64,000 bases of DNA from Neobacillus drentensis NBRC 102427 (GCF_001591445.1 NZ_BCUX01000003.1:248001-312000), one strand, 5' to 3'. Positions 1 through 8,870 are shown, counted from the stretch's first letter. The notes: a model not told the origin generated them from the letters alone. A program made the numbers and translations.

Positions 1-1016
1 GCAACAACTAAACCTACACTAGAAGGAGCACCAACTGGAGTTAACTCAGCAACCCTAGTAAACACTCCTGGAAGGCCTATTCCCATTGCAAAACCACCGA
101 ATATACTTCCAATTAAGATCATTGTTAAAGTTGGAGCGTAGTAACAGATGGCCATTCCAATACCGGTCAATAAAACAGCCACTGGTAAATACATGGTTGG
201 AAGTTTGTGTTTTATCTTCCCAAAAAGGAAACCAGCTATTAACGTACCAAAAGTAAAGACGGATATAGCCAAGCCAGCTTCTGTTGCATTACCTAATTTA
301 TCCGCTTGGATGACAACTGAAATATTTACTACATAGCCAAAAATTAACCCTGAATATAATACCTGTGCGAGACTTACCCAATAAATTGCTTTTGGCAATT
401 TAACCTTTACAGCAGCCTGATTACTATCGACTTTAGATACCTGTTTCCTCTCAGGCTCGGGCAGATAAAGGATGGTAAACGCAAGAATCCAAATAGGGAA
501 CAGGTAGGTTAGGAAACCATAATGCCAACCATAAGCATCCGCTAAGATCCCTCCAACTAATTGGAAGAAAATTGCTCCGATACAAGCAATGGTTGACGTA
601 CCAAATCCGATCAAGAAATCTCTTTCTCTGCCATCAAAGAAATCTGTAATTACATCTACTGACAATGGCATGGTAATCCCGACACCTAAACCTAATATCC
701 CCCTCATTGCAATAATCACCCAGAGGTTATCAACAAAGGTTGGAAGGACTCCGCCGATAATGAACAGGCTTAAGCCAACAAACAATAGTGTTCGTTTCTT
801 GAATACTTTGGAAAGTTTACCATAAAAGAGAGCAGGGACAATTTGTATTAATCCTGGAAAAGTAGCAACTAACATAACAATCGTGGGGTCATATTGTGGA
901 AATGCCTTAATGATGTCAGCCATTATTGATCCTGCTACCCCTGCAGCTACATCTTGGAAAGCAAGAATTACAACCAAAAACTTAAGAAAATTTCTGCTGA
1001 TGGTCTTTACTGCCAT
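1..1016 (-). CDS. MFS transporter, C-terminus cut by window edge
   Basis: Major facilitator superfamily permease of the cytoplasmic membrane; substrate not recognisable. About 338 residues are visible of a family usually near 400, and the C-terminus lies beyond base 1. The start is ATG at 1016, preceded by TAAGGGAGG at good spacing. The protein opens MAVKTISRNFLKFLVV and runs as successive hydrophobic segments. The loop YGKLSKVFKKRTLL near residue 65 matches MFS motif A (GxLaDrxGrk). It has its own strong sigma-A promoter with a cre-like box just downstream of the expected transcription start, so carbon catabolite repression of a carbon-source importer is a reasonable inference. It is a single gene, outside the conserved cotE block. 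A drug exporter is possible but less likely given the cre site. Confidence 0.85.
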   Translation of the reverse strand, partial: MAVKTISRNFLKFLVVILAFQDVAAGVAGSIMADIIKAFPQYDPTIVMLVATFPGLIQIVPALFYGKLSKVFKKRTLLFVGLSLFIIGGVLPTFVDNLWVIIAMRGILGLGVGITMPLSVDVITDFFDGRERDFLIGFGTSTIACIGAIFFQLVGGILADAYGWHYGFLTYLFPIWILAFTILYLPEPERKQVSKVDSNQAAVKVKLPKAIYWVSLAQVLYSGLIFGYVVNISVVIQADKLGNATEAGLAISVFTFGTLIAGFLFGKIKHKLPTMYLPVAVLLTGIGMAICYYAPTLTMILIGSIFGGFAMGIGLPGVFTRVAELTPVGAPSSVGLVV

Positions 1017-1177
1017 TGTTAAACCTCCCTTATCATTTCTAAAAAGTTTTGAAAAAGATAATGAATCCGCCTAAAAAGTTAAACGTAAATTTCGAACAAG
1101 TTGCTTTGTTGGCCATCAAAAACAACCGAACTAAAATTTTAATTTTACGTTTAATACTTTTTTAGTTGTATAAAACG

Positions 1178-1199
1178 GTAAAAAAGCGCTTTCTTTTAC
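1178..1199 (-). promoter_or_regulatory. cre-like catabolite-response box
   Basis: The 22-bp near-palindrome has the core AAAAAGCGCTTTCT, close to the CcpA cre core TGAAAGCGCTTTCA with three mismatches at its ends, and outer GTAAAA/TTTTAC arms. It begins directly after the predicted transcription start of the MFS gene, where bound CcpA would block initiation or elongation. CcpA binding is inferred from the pattern only. Confidence 0.5.
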
Positions 1200-1207
1200 T
1201 AACTGTA

Positions 1208-1236
1208 ATTCTACATACCAGATAATTGCTTGTCAA
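1208..1236 (-). promoter_or_regulatory. Sigma-A promoter of the MFS transporter gene
   Basis: Read on the minus strand, TTGACA (1236-1231) is followed by a 17-bp spacer and TAGAAT (1213-1208). This is a perfect -35 and a five-of-six -10. Transcription would start near 1201, leaving an untranslated leader of roughly 185 nt before the ATG at 1016. Confidence 0.8.
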
Positions 1237-1292
1237 TATATTCTAAATATTTTTTATTTTTAGAATAAAAATCATTATTCTGGGAAAACAGT

Positions 1293-1325
1293 AAAAAATG
1301 CCCTGAAATTTTCAGGACATTTTTC
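1293..1325 (-). terminator. Symmetrical terminator hairpin
   Basis: CCTGAA/TTCAGG with outer ATG/CAT pairing is flanked by an A run on the left and a T run on the right, so it could act in either direction. It lies downstream of the kinase-like gene and upstream of the MFS promoter. The rest of the 466-bp gap (1017-1482) holds the MFS promoter and cre box; I see no gene in it. Confidence 0.6.
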
Positions 1326-1482
1326 AAATATTGTAATCAAATAAAATTTTACTGTAATTCCTTGTTTTTAGAATCAAATTATTAAAAGCCTTTGAAAAAA
1401 CAGTATAAAACTAACCAAACTACTTATCTCATTATTTATACCTCGGCTAATAATCAATATTTTCCACAAAAAAGATTAACTG

Positions 1483-2142
1483 TTATTTTTCTTTATTGAC
1501 TTTCTTTTTCAAACGACGATAAATCCGATATCCTTTTCGCACCGCATCGACGATAAAAAATGGGATAGGTGGATGATATTTATATAAATATGGTAAATAA
1601 ATCTTGTAATAAGCCTTTTTTAAATCTTTCCATTTTCTGCAGTAACCTTGCTTATAAAAGTCGGAAATATCAACGATATAACCTCTCCCCTCATACATGA
1701 CGACATTTTTGCCGTGAACATCAAAGGGATTTAAACCAACCGATCTCGCGTAATCCAAACCTGAATTAATATCATTAATGACAGCTTCAGGGATCTGAAT
1801 TCCTTTTACCACGGCATCGAATAGAGTAACACCGTTAAGCTTTTTCAAGATTAAATAGTTGTCACCATAATCATAGAGGCAAGAATAACTTTCATGACTT
1901 CCTAACTTTTTATAAACATCAATTTCCTTCTTAAGTTCCTCAGGATTTCTTCCATAAACTTTCACAACCCACTCCGGGTGAGAATCAAGGGAAAATACTC
2001 CTGCATAATTGCCGCTGCCAATGGTCTTCCAGATAGGCGACTGATTGTTTACGATAATCGGATCAAACGGACTGGGAGTGGTTAATTTTATTTTCGGTAA
2101 TAATTCTTTTTCTATTAAATTTCTATACTCAGCTTTTGGCAT
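1483..2142 (-). CDS. Small protein-kinase-fold protein (YrzF-like)
   Basis: A 219-residue protein with features of the eukaryotic-type Ser/Thr kinase fold. A glycine-rich stretch GSGNYAGVF lies near residue 43. A lysine in VVKVYG probably corresponds to the ATP-binding lysine. FDVHGKNVV resembles a catalytic loop (D...N), and VDISDF occupies the DFG-like metal site. Length and motifs resemble B. subtilis YrzF, a putative kinase; activity is not proven by sequence. I start at ATG 2142 (MPKAEYRN): AGAAGG sits 8 nt upstream, whereas the in-frame GTG at 2151 overlaps that ribosome site. The C-terminus is strongly basic (RRLKKKVNKEK). It is monocistronic and unrelated in theme to its neighbours. 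Confidence 0.7.
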   Translation of the reverse strand: MPKAEYRNLIEKELLPKIKLTTPSPFDPIIVNNQSPIWKTIGSGNYAGVFSLDSHPEWVVKVYGRNPEELKKEIDVYKKLGSHESYSCLYDYGDNYLILKKLNGVTLFDAVVKGIQIPEAVINDINSGLDYARSVGLNPFDVHGKNVVMYEGRGYIVDISDFYKQGYCRKWKDLKKAYYKIYLPYLYKYHPPIPFFIVDAVRKGYRIYRRLKKKVNKEK

Positions 2143-2390
2143 TATTTTCACCTTCTAATCTATTAACAGCCCATTTTTACACAAATATGCATAAAAAAAT
2201 GATTTATCAACATATCTTACCATTAACTATGAGAAAATGTTAAACCAAAATTTATTCAAAATTTAATGGAATTTTCTTATAAGCCATTATACACTATTAC
2301 TTACATAAAACATTTAGCATTCAGTTGGAAATCCCCTAACTGATTCTTAGAAAGTAAATAGTTTATTGTGTTTTAAAGAGAGGATATGAG

Positions 2391-2942
2391 ATGACTTTTC
2401 CCATTTTAGAAACGAAAAGACTCAAATTAATTGAAATTACCCACCGGCATGTTGAGTACCTATACGAAATTTTATCTATGGAGGAAGTGACCCGGTTTTA
2501 TGGGACAAATCGCTTCACTTTACCAGTCGAGGCCTCAAGACTAATTGATATGTTTCATAAGAACCTTCTCGATAAACGTGGGATCCGATGGGGCATCAAG
2601 CTTAAAGAAAATCAAAGAATCATCGGTACTGTGGGTCTTAATGGTTTACAGTTACAAAATAAACGTGCTGAAATTGGCTATGAACTTCATCCAGCTTATT
2701 GGAGGAAAGGTTTTGGTGAAGAGGCCATTAAAGAAGTGCTGCGCTTTAGTTTTAATCAATTGGATTTATTTCGAATTGGGGCTGTCGTTTACCCTGAAAA
2801 TGAGGCATCGATAAATTTACTACTTAAGCTGAGCTTCACAAAAGAAGGATTACTTCGAGGCTATATTCACCAAAATGAGCAATTTCATGATACCTATGTA
2901 TTATCATTATTAAAACCGGATTGGATTAAAAGCCAGACATAG
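2391..2942 (+). CDS. GNAT N-acetyltransferase, RimJ/RimL type
   Basis: A 183-residue acetyltransferase of the GNAT superfamily, expected to transfer acetyl from acetyl-CoA to an amine such as a protein N-terminus or small molecule. It opens with LETKRLKLIEITHRHVEYLYEI, typical of the RimJ/RimL branch. The acetyl-CoA loop is visible as ELHPAYWRKGFGEEA (residues about 100-115), followed by the NxxSxxLLxKLGF-like element ENEASINLLLKLSF. The start ATG is preceded by GAGAGG. It is the only confidently called plus-strand gene in the window and stands between cotE and the kinase-like gene, so it is probably an insertion relative to the ancestral order. The substrate is unknown. Confidence 0.85.
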   Translation: MTFPILETKRLKLIEITHRHVEYLYEILSMEEVTRFYGTNRFTLPVEASRLIDMFHKNLLDKRGIRWGIKLKENQRIIGTVGLNGLQLQNKRAEIGYELHPAYWRKGFGEEAIKEVLRFSFNQLDLFRIGAVVYPENEASINLLLKLSFTKEGLLRGYIHQNEQFHDTYVLSLLKPDWIKSQT

Positions 2943-2973
2943 TTCCTGGCTTTCTTAAATTGAAAAAGAAAAA

Positions 2974-2999
2974 AACTAGGAAGTAAAAACCTCCTAGTT
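2974..2999 (-). terminator. cotE terminator
   Basis: AACTAGGA pairs with TCCTAGTT around a 10-nt loop and, on the minus strand, is followed by a run of seven T. It lies just past the cotE stop and also separates cotE from the convergent GNAT gene. Confidence 0.85.
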
Positions 3000-3003
3000 C
3001 ACT

Positions 3004-3549
3004 TTATTCTTCTTCTGAACCGACCAAGAAATCCGGATTTAACTCCTCGAATTCTTCGTCGTCTACGTCCATTTCCCAATCATCGTCACAGTCCTTGCAT
3101 CCTTCAGAACTGACTCGAACACAAACCTTTGTTTCGCCAATCACTTCTACAAGGAATTCTCTTTCGACATGGACGATGATACGATTGCCATTCGGGGAAA
3201 TAACCGCTTCAACACAATTTGGCTGTTGCAGTACTCGAGCACAGATTTCATTGTCATCGAGGCAGTCATGGTCACGATACTTTAACTTAATGACGTCTGT
3301 ATATTGGACACGTTCCGTCACAACCTCTGTTTTGGTATTATCATTAAATGAGTACCAAACATTAATGTCGTAAGAGCCGTGTATTTCTACAGTTTTGCCC
3401 ACCTTTTTCGCATTGTATTTATGGTTGATGATCCAACAGCCAAGAATACTTGTTGGACTGTGCGCCGGGCTAATCGTATGATTGGACTGGGTGAATTTAC
3501 GTCCTTTCGCTACTACGGCCTTCGTAATTATCTCTCTATATTCTCCCAT
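3004..3549 (-). CDS. cotE: Outer spore coat morphogenetic protein CotE
   Basis: CotE builds the outer coat layer of the endospore by recruiting other coat proteins. The N-terminus [16 protein letters not shown] and the motif [16 protein letters not shown] are diagnostic, and the acidic tail ending [11 protein letters not shown] is also CotE-like. I start at ATG 3549 (MGEYREI): this gives 181 residues, the usual length, with GAGGAGG upstream, whereas the longer in-frame start adds ten residues that encode the ribosome site. It carries seven cysteines, more than I recall for B. subtilis CotE, including a tail cluster EGCKDC. CATACGATG 28-36 nt upstream of the RBS region resembles a sporulation-sigma -10 element, but no convincing -35 was found. 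Confidence 0.95.
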   Translation of the reverse strand: MGEYREIITKAVVAKGRKFTQSNHTISPAHSPTSILGCWIINHKYNAKKVGKTVEIHGSYDINVWYSFNDNTKTEVVTERVQYTDVIKLKYRDHDCLDDNEICARVLQQPNCVEAVISPNGNRIIVHVEREFLVEVIGETKVCVRVSSEGCKDCDDDWEMDVDDEEFEELNPDFLVGSEEE

Positions 3550-3763
3550 TTCGCGCGAACCCTCCTCATTCATTTTCATTTCATCGTATGCAAGATATTA
3601 GACTAGTGTGATATTTATTTTGATGAGTACTGGATAAAAGTTTAGTCATAGTTCATTTTATGCGGGATTTATAGGTGTGTGCCTTCCATGCCCGTACTTT
3701 AAAAAAGGAGTGTAATAAGATTTAGAATGCAGGGGAAAATAACTGTAGAGTAAATAAAAAAAG

Positions 3764-3785
3764 GCCAGGCTCCGCAAAGCCTGGC
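3764..3785 (-). terminator. ricA terminator
   Basis: GCCAGGC and GCCTGGC form the stem, and on the minus strand a run of seven T follows. It closes the miaB-ricA unit and insulates cotE. Confidence 0.85.
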
Positions 3786-3792
3786 ATGTATC

Positions 3793-4248
3793 TTAATGTT
3801 CGTGATCGCAATCGTCGTGACCTTCACAAGCCCCGCCGCCATTTTGCATGCTTGAACCCGTTTCTCCTAATAATATATCCCCGCCCGTTGAAATGATAAT
3901 TTCATCGGTTACAGTATTTGAAATGGTTGAGGCAATAATTTGAAGCAATTCATTTACTTCTATTTGTGATTGTTTGAAATCCTGGACAACAGGTATTTCA
4001 TCCAACTCTTGCTCAATGGAAGCAATTTTATCTTCAACCTTTTTTAGTGCTTCTGGTTTTCCATAATGCTGAAGGTTTACAGCTTGCTTTTGCAAACCTT
4101 TAATGTCAGCAATTAATGTGTGAACTTTCTTATTTTCATTTAATTGAGCTTCAGCCCGTTTAAAAAAGTCAACTTCCTCAGTTTCTGCAATCATTCGTGC
4201 TATATCCATTGCACGAGCGACAATATCGTCTTTTGTATATTTTGCCAA
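3793..4248 (-). CDS. ricA: RicA (YmcA), RicAFT complex subunit
   Basis: A 151-residue YlbF/YmcA-family protein. In B. subtilis RicA (YmcA) works with RicF (YlbF) and RicT (YaaT) as an iron-sulphur complex needed for biofilm formation, competence, sporulation and RNase Y-dependent mRNA processing. The sequence opens MAKYTKDDIVARAMDIARMI and is predicted helical throughout. It ends in a Gly/His/Asp/Cys tail containing ACEGHDDCDHEH, whose two cysteines could be cluster ligands. The gene starts one base after the miaB stop, as in B. subtilis, so the two are co-transcribed. Its partner enzyme gene rny is also in this window. Confidence 0.92.
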   Translation of the reverse strand: MAKYTKDDIVARAMDIARMIAETEEVDFFKRAEAQLNENKKVHTLIADIKGLQKQAVNLQHYGKPEALKKVEDKIASIEQELDEIPVVQDFKQSQIEVNELLQIIASTISNTVTDEIIISTGGDILLGETGSSMQNGGGACEGHDDCDHEH

Positions 4249-4249
4249 T

Positions 4250-5800
4250 TTAGTTCACCTCTGCTGGTTCTAGTTCTTCCACCATTTCTCCGTTTAATGA
4301 CCATGTCTTTGCCTGCGTAATTTTCACTTTTACAATTTTTCCAATTGCGGATTTCGGTGCAACAAAGTTCACAAGCTTACTCCTAGAAGTGTATCCTGCA
4401 AGGACATCAGGATTATTCTTACTTTCCCCTTCAACAAGAACATCAAGAATTTGGCCTTCATGTTTTTTCATAGCCTCTAATGACATCTCATTCACAAGAG
4501 CATTTAAGCGTTGTAAACGTGCTTTTTTCACTTCCAAAGGAACGTTATCCTCCATTTTAGCAGCTGGTGTCCCTTCACGCGGAGAATAAATAAAGGTATA
4601 AGCTAATTCATAACCTACTTCACGATAGAGGGACATTGTTTCTTCAAATTGCTCGTCCGTTTCGTTTGGATAGCCAACAATAATATCTGTTGTTAAAGCT
4701 ACATTAGGAATTGCCTCTTTTATTTTTCTCACAAGCTCTAAATATTGTTCTCTTGTATATTTACGAGCCATAATTTTTAATACATCAGTCGATCCTGATT
4801 GAACTGGCAAATGGATATGATCCATTAAGTTTCCGCCTTTTGCAAGAATGTTAATTAAACGATCATCAAAATCACGGGGATGGCTTGTTGTAAATCGAAT
4901 CCTCGGGATATCAATTTTGCGCAATTCATCCATCAGTTCACCAAGTCCATAAGTACCGTCCATGTCCTCTAAATCTTTCCCATAGGCATTTACGTTTTGA
5001 CCTAACAATGTAACTTCTTGATAACCTTGTGCAGCTAGATGGCGTACTTCTTGGATAATTTCATCAGGACGACGACTTCTTTCCTTTCCACGGGTAAAAG
5101 GGACGATACAGTACGTACAGAATTTATCACAACCGTACATAATGTTAACCCATGCTTTAATCTTCCCACGACGTACTTTAGGAAGGTTTTCAATCACGTC
5201 GCCTTCTTTTGACCAAACTTCGACAACCATTTCTTTTGACATGTAGGCTTCATTCAAAATATTTGGCAGGCGGTGAATATTATGGGTGCCAAAAATCATA
5301 TCCACTTGATGGTAGGTTTTTAGAATCTTGTTAACAACAGATTCCTCTTGAGACATACATCCACAAACCCCGATAAGTAAATCAGGCTTTTCCAATTTCA
5401 AAGACTTTAAATGACCAAGTTCACCGAACACTTTATTTTCTGCATTTTCCCTAATCGCACATGTATTTAACAGAATGACATTAGCATCCTCCGTATTGTC
5501 GGTTGGCTCATAGCCCAATGCTAGGAAGATTCCTGCCATAACTTCTGTATCATGCTCATTCATTTGACAGCCATAAGTTCGGATATAAAATTTCCGTCCC
5601 TCACCCATGCCACGAAATTCTTCAGGAATAGAAAAGTCATTTTGGTACTTTACTTCTTCTTTTCCGCGTTTTTTCGCTTCTGTTAATGAAGGTGCAGTAA
5701 TCACTTTATCAAAGTACTTGCTGTAATCCTTGGCGGATTTTTTGTCCGAAGAATTAACAGACTCGACTTTTTGACCTTCTAAACGTTGTTTTTCATTCAT
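4250..5800 (-). CDS. miaB: tRNA-2-methylthio-N6-dimethylallyladenosine synthase MiaB
   Basis: A radical-SAM methylthiotransferase that converts i6A37 to ms2i6A37 in tRNAs reading UNN codons. The 516 residues match Bacillus MiaB. The N-terminal UPF0004 domain carries its three cluster cysteines in [18 protein letters not shown] and [10 protein letters not shown] (about residues 70-195). The radical-SAM CxxxCxxC is in [13 protein letters not shown] near residue 225. A TRAM domain ends the protein. An N-terminal extension of about 60 polar residues is usual in Bacillus. The ATG follows AAAGGGG by 10 nt. It is probably transcribed with ricA. A weak promoter-like pair (TTTTCA, 16 bp, TATAAG) lies upstream but is not strong enough to list. 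Confidence 0.96.
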   Translation of the reverse strand: MNEKQRLEGQKVESVNSSDKKSAKDYSKYFDKVITAPSLTEAKKRGKEEVKYQNDFSIPEEFRGMGEGRKFYIRTYGCQMNEHDTEVMAGIFLALGYEPTDNTEDANVILLNTCAIRENAENKVFGELGHLKSLKLEKPDLLIGVCGCMSQEESVVNKILKTYHQVDMIFGTHNIHRLPNILNEAYMSKEMVVEVWSKEGDVIENLPKVRRGKIKAWVNIMYGCDKFCTYCIVPFTRGKERSRRPDEIIQEVRHLAAQGYQEVTLLGQNVNAYGKDLEDMDGTYGLGELMDELRKIDIPRIRFTTSHPRDFDDRLINILAKGGNLMDHIHLPVQSGSTDVLKIMARKYTREQYLELVRKIKEAIPNVALTTDIIVGYPNETDEQFEETMSLYREVGYELAYTFIYSPREGTPAAKMEDNVPLEVKKARLQRLNALVNEMSLEAMKKHEGQILDVLVEGESKNNPDVLAGYTSRSKLVNFVAPKSAIGKIVKVKITQAKTWSLNGEMVEELEPAEVN

Positions 5801-6006
5801 TGTTCAAATGCCCCTTTCTATTCATTTACATATTGCAGCTTTTTAATTTTTAGAATTTAGCTCTGTTAACTTGGCTATAAAATTAGCATAGCATTGAACA
5901 TAAACACAGCCTTATAATTGCGCAAAAAATCGTGAAAAACTAGTCTTCAGACTTTATCCGCACATTATTATAGTATAAAGGTTAACTGACCTGAAAACAA
6001 TAGAAA

Positions 6007-6031
6007 ATCCCATGACGGCAAGTCACGGGAT
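6007..6031 (-). terminator. korAB terminator
   Basis: ATCCCATGAC pairs with GTCACGGGAT with one wobble on the minus-strand RNA, followed by TTTTCTATT. It ends the korAB operon before miaB. Confidence 0.8.
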
Positions 6032-6045
6032 TTTGCTAGGTATGA

Positions 6046-6912
6046 TTAGATAAATTCAGAAACTAATTTATCAAAATAATTTTGATCAAGATCAAGGTCT
6101 GCTTTTGATAAAGGACTCTCAGAGTAGCCAGTGACTAATTCTTGATATGACTTACGCTCTGTATTTTGATAAATAAGTCCAGTTACTAGACCATTATGCT
6201 TCATTAGTGTTTGCATTGCATCTTCACGATTTGATGGGTCATAACCCTCTATATCGCTAAGTTTCGTTAGATTTTCCTTAAACCAGTCATATGTGTTGAC
6301 CTTATTATAAGTAACACAAGGGCTGAATACATTGATTAATGAAAATCCTTTATGGTTAATACCTGCTTCAATTAAAGCAGTTAAATCTTTAAGATCGGTA
6401 GAGAAACTTTGTGCGACGAACGTTGCTCCAACAGTTAAAGCCATTTTCATAGGAGAAATTGATTCCTCAATTGATCCCATTGGCGTTGATTTTGTTTTAA
6501 AGCCTACTGCTGAACGTGGTGAAGTTTGCCCTTTGGTCAAACCGTAAATTTGGTTATCCATTACGATATAAGTAATATCGATATTTCGGCGAATGGCATG
6601 AATCGTATGCCCCATTCCAATTGCATAACCGTCACCATCACCACCTGAAGCTATAACAGTTAAATCACGATTAGCCATTTTAACACCTTGTGCAATCGGA
6701 AGTGAACGGCCATGAATACCATGGAAGCCATATGAATTAATATATCCGGAAATTCGTCCTGAACAGCCGATTCCAGAAATAACAGCTAAGTTTTCTGGTT
6801 CTAAGCCTACATTTGCTGCCGCACGTTGCATTGCCGCTTGTACGGAGAAGTCGCCACAGCCAGGGCACCAGTTCGGTTTTACATTGTTACGAAAGTCTTT
6901 AAAAGTGGCCAT
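6046..6912 (-). CDS. korB: 2-oxoacid:ferredoxin oxidoreductase subunit beta KorB
   Basis: The thiamine-diphosphate-binding beta subunit of a 2-oxoacid (probably 2-oxoglutarate) ferredoxin oxidoreductase, which with KorA oxidatively decarboxylates the substrate to an acyl-CoA and reduces ferredoxin. WCPGCGDF near residue 16 is the cysteine motif of the family. GDGDGYAIGMGHTIHAIRR followed by DNQIYGLTKGQTSP is the TPP/Mg motif. Length (288) is normal. The ATG directly abuts the korA TAA stop, so the two are translationally coupled. KorAB offers a ferredoxin-linked alternative to the NAD-dependent 2-oxoglutarate dehydrogenase; the substrate is inferred from family assignment, and pyruvate or branched-chain oxoacids cannot be excluded. 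Confidence 0.93.
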   Translation of the reverse strand: MATFKDFRNNVKPNWCPGCGDFSVQAAMQRAAANVGLEPENLAVISGIGCSGRISGYINSYGFHGIHGRSLPIAQGVKMANRDLTVIASGGDGDGYAIGMGHTIHAIRRNIDITYIVMDNQIYGLTKGQTSPRSAVGFKTKSTPMGSIEESISPMKMALTVGATFVAQSFSTDLKDLTALIEAGINHKGFSLINVFSPCVTYNKVNTYDWFKENLTKLSDIEGYDPSNREDAMQTLMKHNGLVTGLIYQNTERKSYQELVTGYSESPLSKADLDLDQNYFDKLVSEFI

Positions 6913-8649
6913 TTAGAACAACTCCTTACATTTTGTATATACTTCGTGTGGTAGGAACGGATTACCGTCATATTTAAGATGCTTTGTAATTTTTTCTGCA
7001 TGTCCAACATTCATTTTCATGATATTGGCTAATTGGCCTGTTGCATTGTTCTCAACTACTACTACTTTCTTCGCAGAACGAACGAGCTGAAGGACTTCGT
7101 CAGTCGGGAACGGATGAATCAAACGAATATGTGCGTGATTTACTTTTAAACCATCGTTTTCTAATCGAACCATCGCTTCTTCTATAACACCGCGTGTAGA
7201 GTTAAAACCAACAAATAATACATCTGCATCTTCGTGCTTAGCATTTTTATACACTGGTGTATTAAAGCGAATATTTTCGACCTTACGGAAACGCTTATCC
7301 ATTTGCGCAATACGGTTTGTTGCAGATTCAGAAGGTTTACCTTGCTCATCATGCTCAACACCTGTTACGTGATGAATACCATTTTTCATTCCAGGGATCA
7401 CACGTGGAGAAACCCCGTCTTCTGTCACTTCATAGCGTTTAAAATATGCATTGTTTTCGTTAGCAGGTATTTCTTCCGCTACTAATTTCCCACGTCTTAT
7501 TTCAACCTTGTCATAATCTAATGGTTCAACCGTTTGTTTCCCCAAAGATAATTGAAGGTCAGATAAAATAATGACCGGACATTGATATTCTTCAGCCAAA
7601 TTGAATGCTTCAGCTGTATCGTAGAATGCTTCTTCGACCGTACTTGGCGCCATGACAATTTTAGGAATTTCTCCGTGTGTTCCGTAAATCATCGCCATAA
7701 GGTCTGATTGTTCTTGTTTTGTTGGTAATCCAGTGGAAGGACCACCACGTTGTGTGTCAACAATAACAAGCGGTGTTTCGGTAATTCCAGAAAGACCAAT
7801 TGCTTCCATTTTTAACGATAATCCAGGACCAGCTGAGGCAGTAATCGAACGGACACCACCGTAGTTAGCTCCGATTGCCATTGTACAAGCAGCAATTTCA
7901 TCTTCTGTTTGAATGACGGCCCCACCAAGTGCAGGAAGCTTTTTAATTAAATATTCCATTATTTCAGATGCTGGTGTAATTGGGTATGCAGCCATAAAAC
8001 GGCATCCGCCTGCAATAGCTCCAAGTGCGATTGCATCATTTCCAATCATAAACATCCGTTTTTTGCCGTCAGCCTTTTCAAGCTCCATTGTTTTGATACC
8101 TGTGGAAAGATTTTCCTTCATCTTATCAAAACCAGCTTTAATGGCATCCATATTTTTTGCGACAACTTGGTCGCCTTTTTTGCCAAAAATCTCGCGAACT
8201 ACCACTTCAAATACATTAATATCTAAGTCTAATACGGCCGATGTCGCACCGATTGCCACCATGTTTTTCATTAAAGAAGTTCCTAATTCAGTGGCTATTT
8301 CAGTAAATGGTACCGCATACAATGATGCTTCAGTATCTTCAGGTTTCTTTGGTGAAAACTTAGCATCAGCAAGAATTACACCCTTACTATGGAGCTCTTT
8401 GTAGTTTAAATCAATAGTTTCTTGGTCAAAAGCTACCAGGATATCTAAGTCATCAGAAATAGATCGAACTTCTGTTGTACTAACCCTGATCTTATTGTTG
8501 GTATGACCACCTTTAATACGTGAAGAAAAGTGACGATAACCGTACAAGTAATATCCTAAGCGATTCAGAGCAATAGCAAAGATTTCCCCTGTACTTTCAA
8601 TACCTTCCCCTTGTTGTCCTCCAACTTTCCATGAAAGTTGATTGATCAT
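6913..8649 (-). CDS. korA: 2-oxoacid:ferredoxin oxidoreductase subunit alpha KorA (gamma-alpha fusion)
   Basis: The 578-residue alpha subunit with the gamma domain fused at its N-terminus. Residues 1-190 form the gamma-type domain (GGQQGEGIESTGEIFA). About 200-390 is the pyruvate-ferredoxin-type pyrimidine domain, with ASAGPGLSLKMEAIGLSG and the TQRGGPSTGLPTKQEQSD signature. The C-terminal 110 residues are transketolase-C-like domain II. No four-cluster ferredoxin domain is present, so an external ferredoxin is needed. The ATG follows AAGGGGTG. A sigma-A promoter is visible upstream, and two copies of a 15-bp palindrome lie further up. In related genomes this pair also sits between spoVS and miaB; in B. 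subtilis I recall tdh-kbl occupying that slot. Confidence 0.93.
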   Translation of the reverse strand: MINQLSWKVGGQQGEGIESTGEIFAIALNRLGYYLYGYRHFSSRIKGGHTNNKIRVSTTEVRSISDDLDILVAFDQETIDLNYKELHSKGVILADAKFSPKKPEDTEASLYAVPFTEIATELGTSLMKNMVAIGATSAVLDLDINVFEVVVREIFGKKGDQVVAKNMDAIKAGFDKMKENLSTGIKTMELEKADGKKRMFMIGNDAIALGAIAGGCRFMAAYPITPASEIMEYLIKKLPALGGAVIQTEDEIAACTMAIGANYGGVRSITASAGPGLSLKMEAIGLSGITETPLVIVDTQRGGPSTGLPTKQEQSDLMAMIYGTHGEIPKIVMAPSTVEEAFYDTAEAFNLAEEYQCPVIILSDLQLSLGKQTVEPLDYDKVEIRRGKLVAEEIPANENNAYFKRYEVTEDGVSPRVIPGMKNGIHHVTGVEHDEQGKPSESATNRIAQMDKRFRKVENIRFNTPVYKNAKHEDADVLFVGFNSTRGVIEEAMVRLENDGLKVNHAHIRLIHPFPTDEVLQLVRSAKKVVVVENNATGQLANIMKMNVGHAEKITKHLKYDGNPFLPHEVYTKCKELF

Positions 8650-8699
8650 GACTTACACCCCTTTTGGATATGTAAAAATAAGTAGATTAGATAGAATCC

Positions 8700-8727
8700 A
8701 TTATAGTCTAGCACTATTCCGAGTAAA
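8700..8727 (-). promoter_or_regulatory. Probable korAB promoter
   Basis: On the minus strand TTTACT (8727-8722), a 16-bp spacer and a perfect TATAAT (8705-8700) precede korA by about 50 bp. The -35 matches four of six positions. Confidence 0.6.
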
Positions 8728-8854
8728 TCACTAGAAATTAGCTCAATATTTATCTAAATAAAGCTAATAAAAGCTCTCAGAGATATGTACTAAACGCTTA
8801 CAATTCTAGACCTATGCACAAAAAAATGCAACCCTTTAAAGCGAAATATTGTCT

Positions 8855-8870
8855 AAAATATGAATATTTT
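8855..8870. repeat. Palindrome, copy 1, upstream of korA
   Basis: AAAATAT-GA-ATATTTT is a 16-bp inverted repeat with a two-base centre. Its first 15 bases recur exactly at 8964-8978. It lies about 130 bp upstream of the predicted korA -35. It could be a repressor or activator operator, although AT-rich palindromes arise easily by chance. The rest of the 468-bp gap 8650-9117 shows only the korA promoter and the spoVS terminator. Confidence 0.45.

Noticed and set aside
1307..1321. CodY-box-like AATTTTCAGGACATT (13 of 15 positions)
   Set aside because: It lies inside the symmetrical hairpin called as a terminator and the match is explained by that palindrome; not enough to claim CodY control.
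2143..2390. Promoter or small gene between the kinase-like gene and the GNAT gene
   Set aside because: Only AT-rich sequence with a poor TTGGAA/TAGAAA pair was found; no convincing element and no open frame.
7913..8404. 163-codon plus-strand open frame inside korA
   Set aside because: It is antisense to a clear, conserved gene, lacks a ribosome site and its composition is that of a reverse-frame shadow. The same applies to the long antisense frames in rny, nupO, infB and codY.
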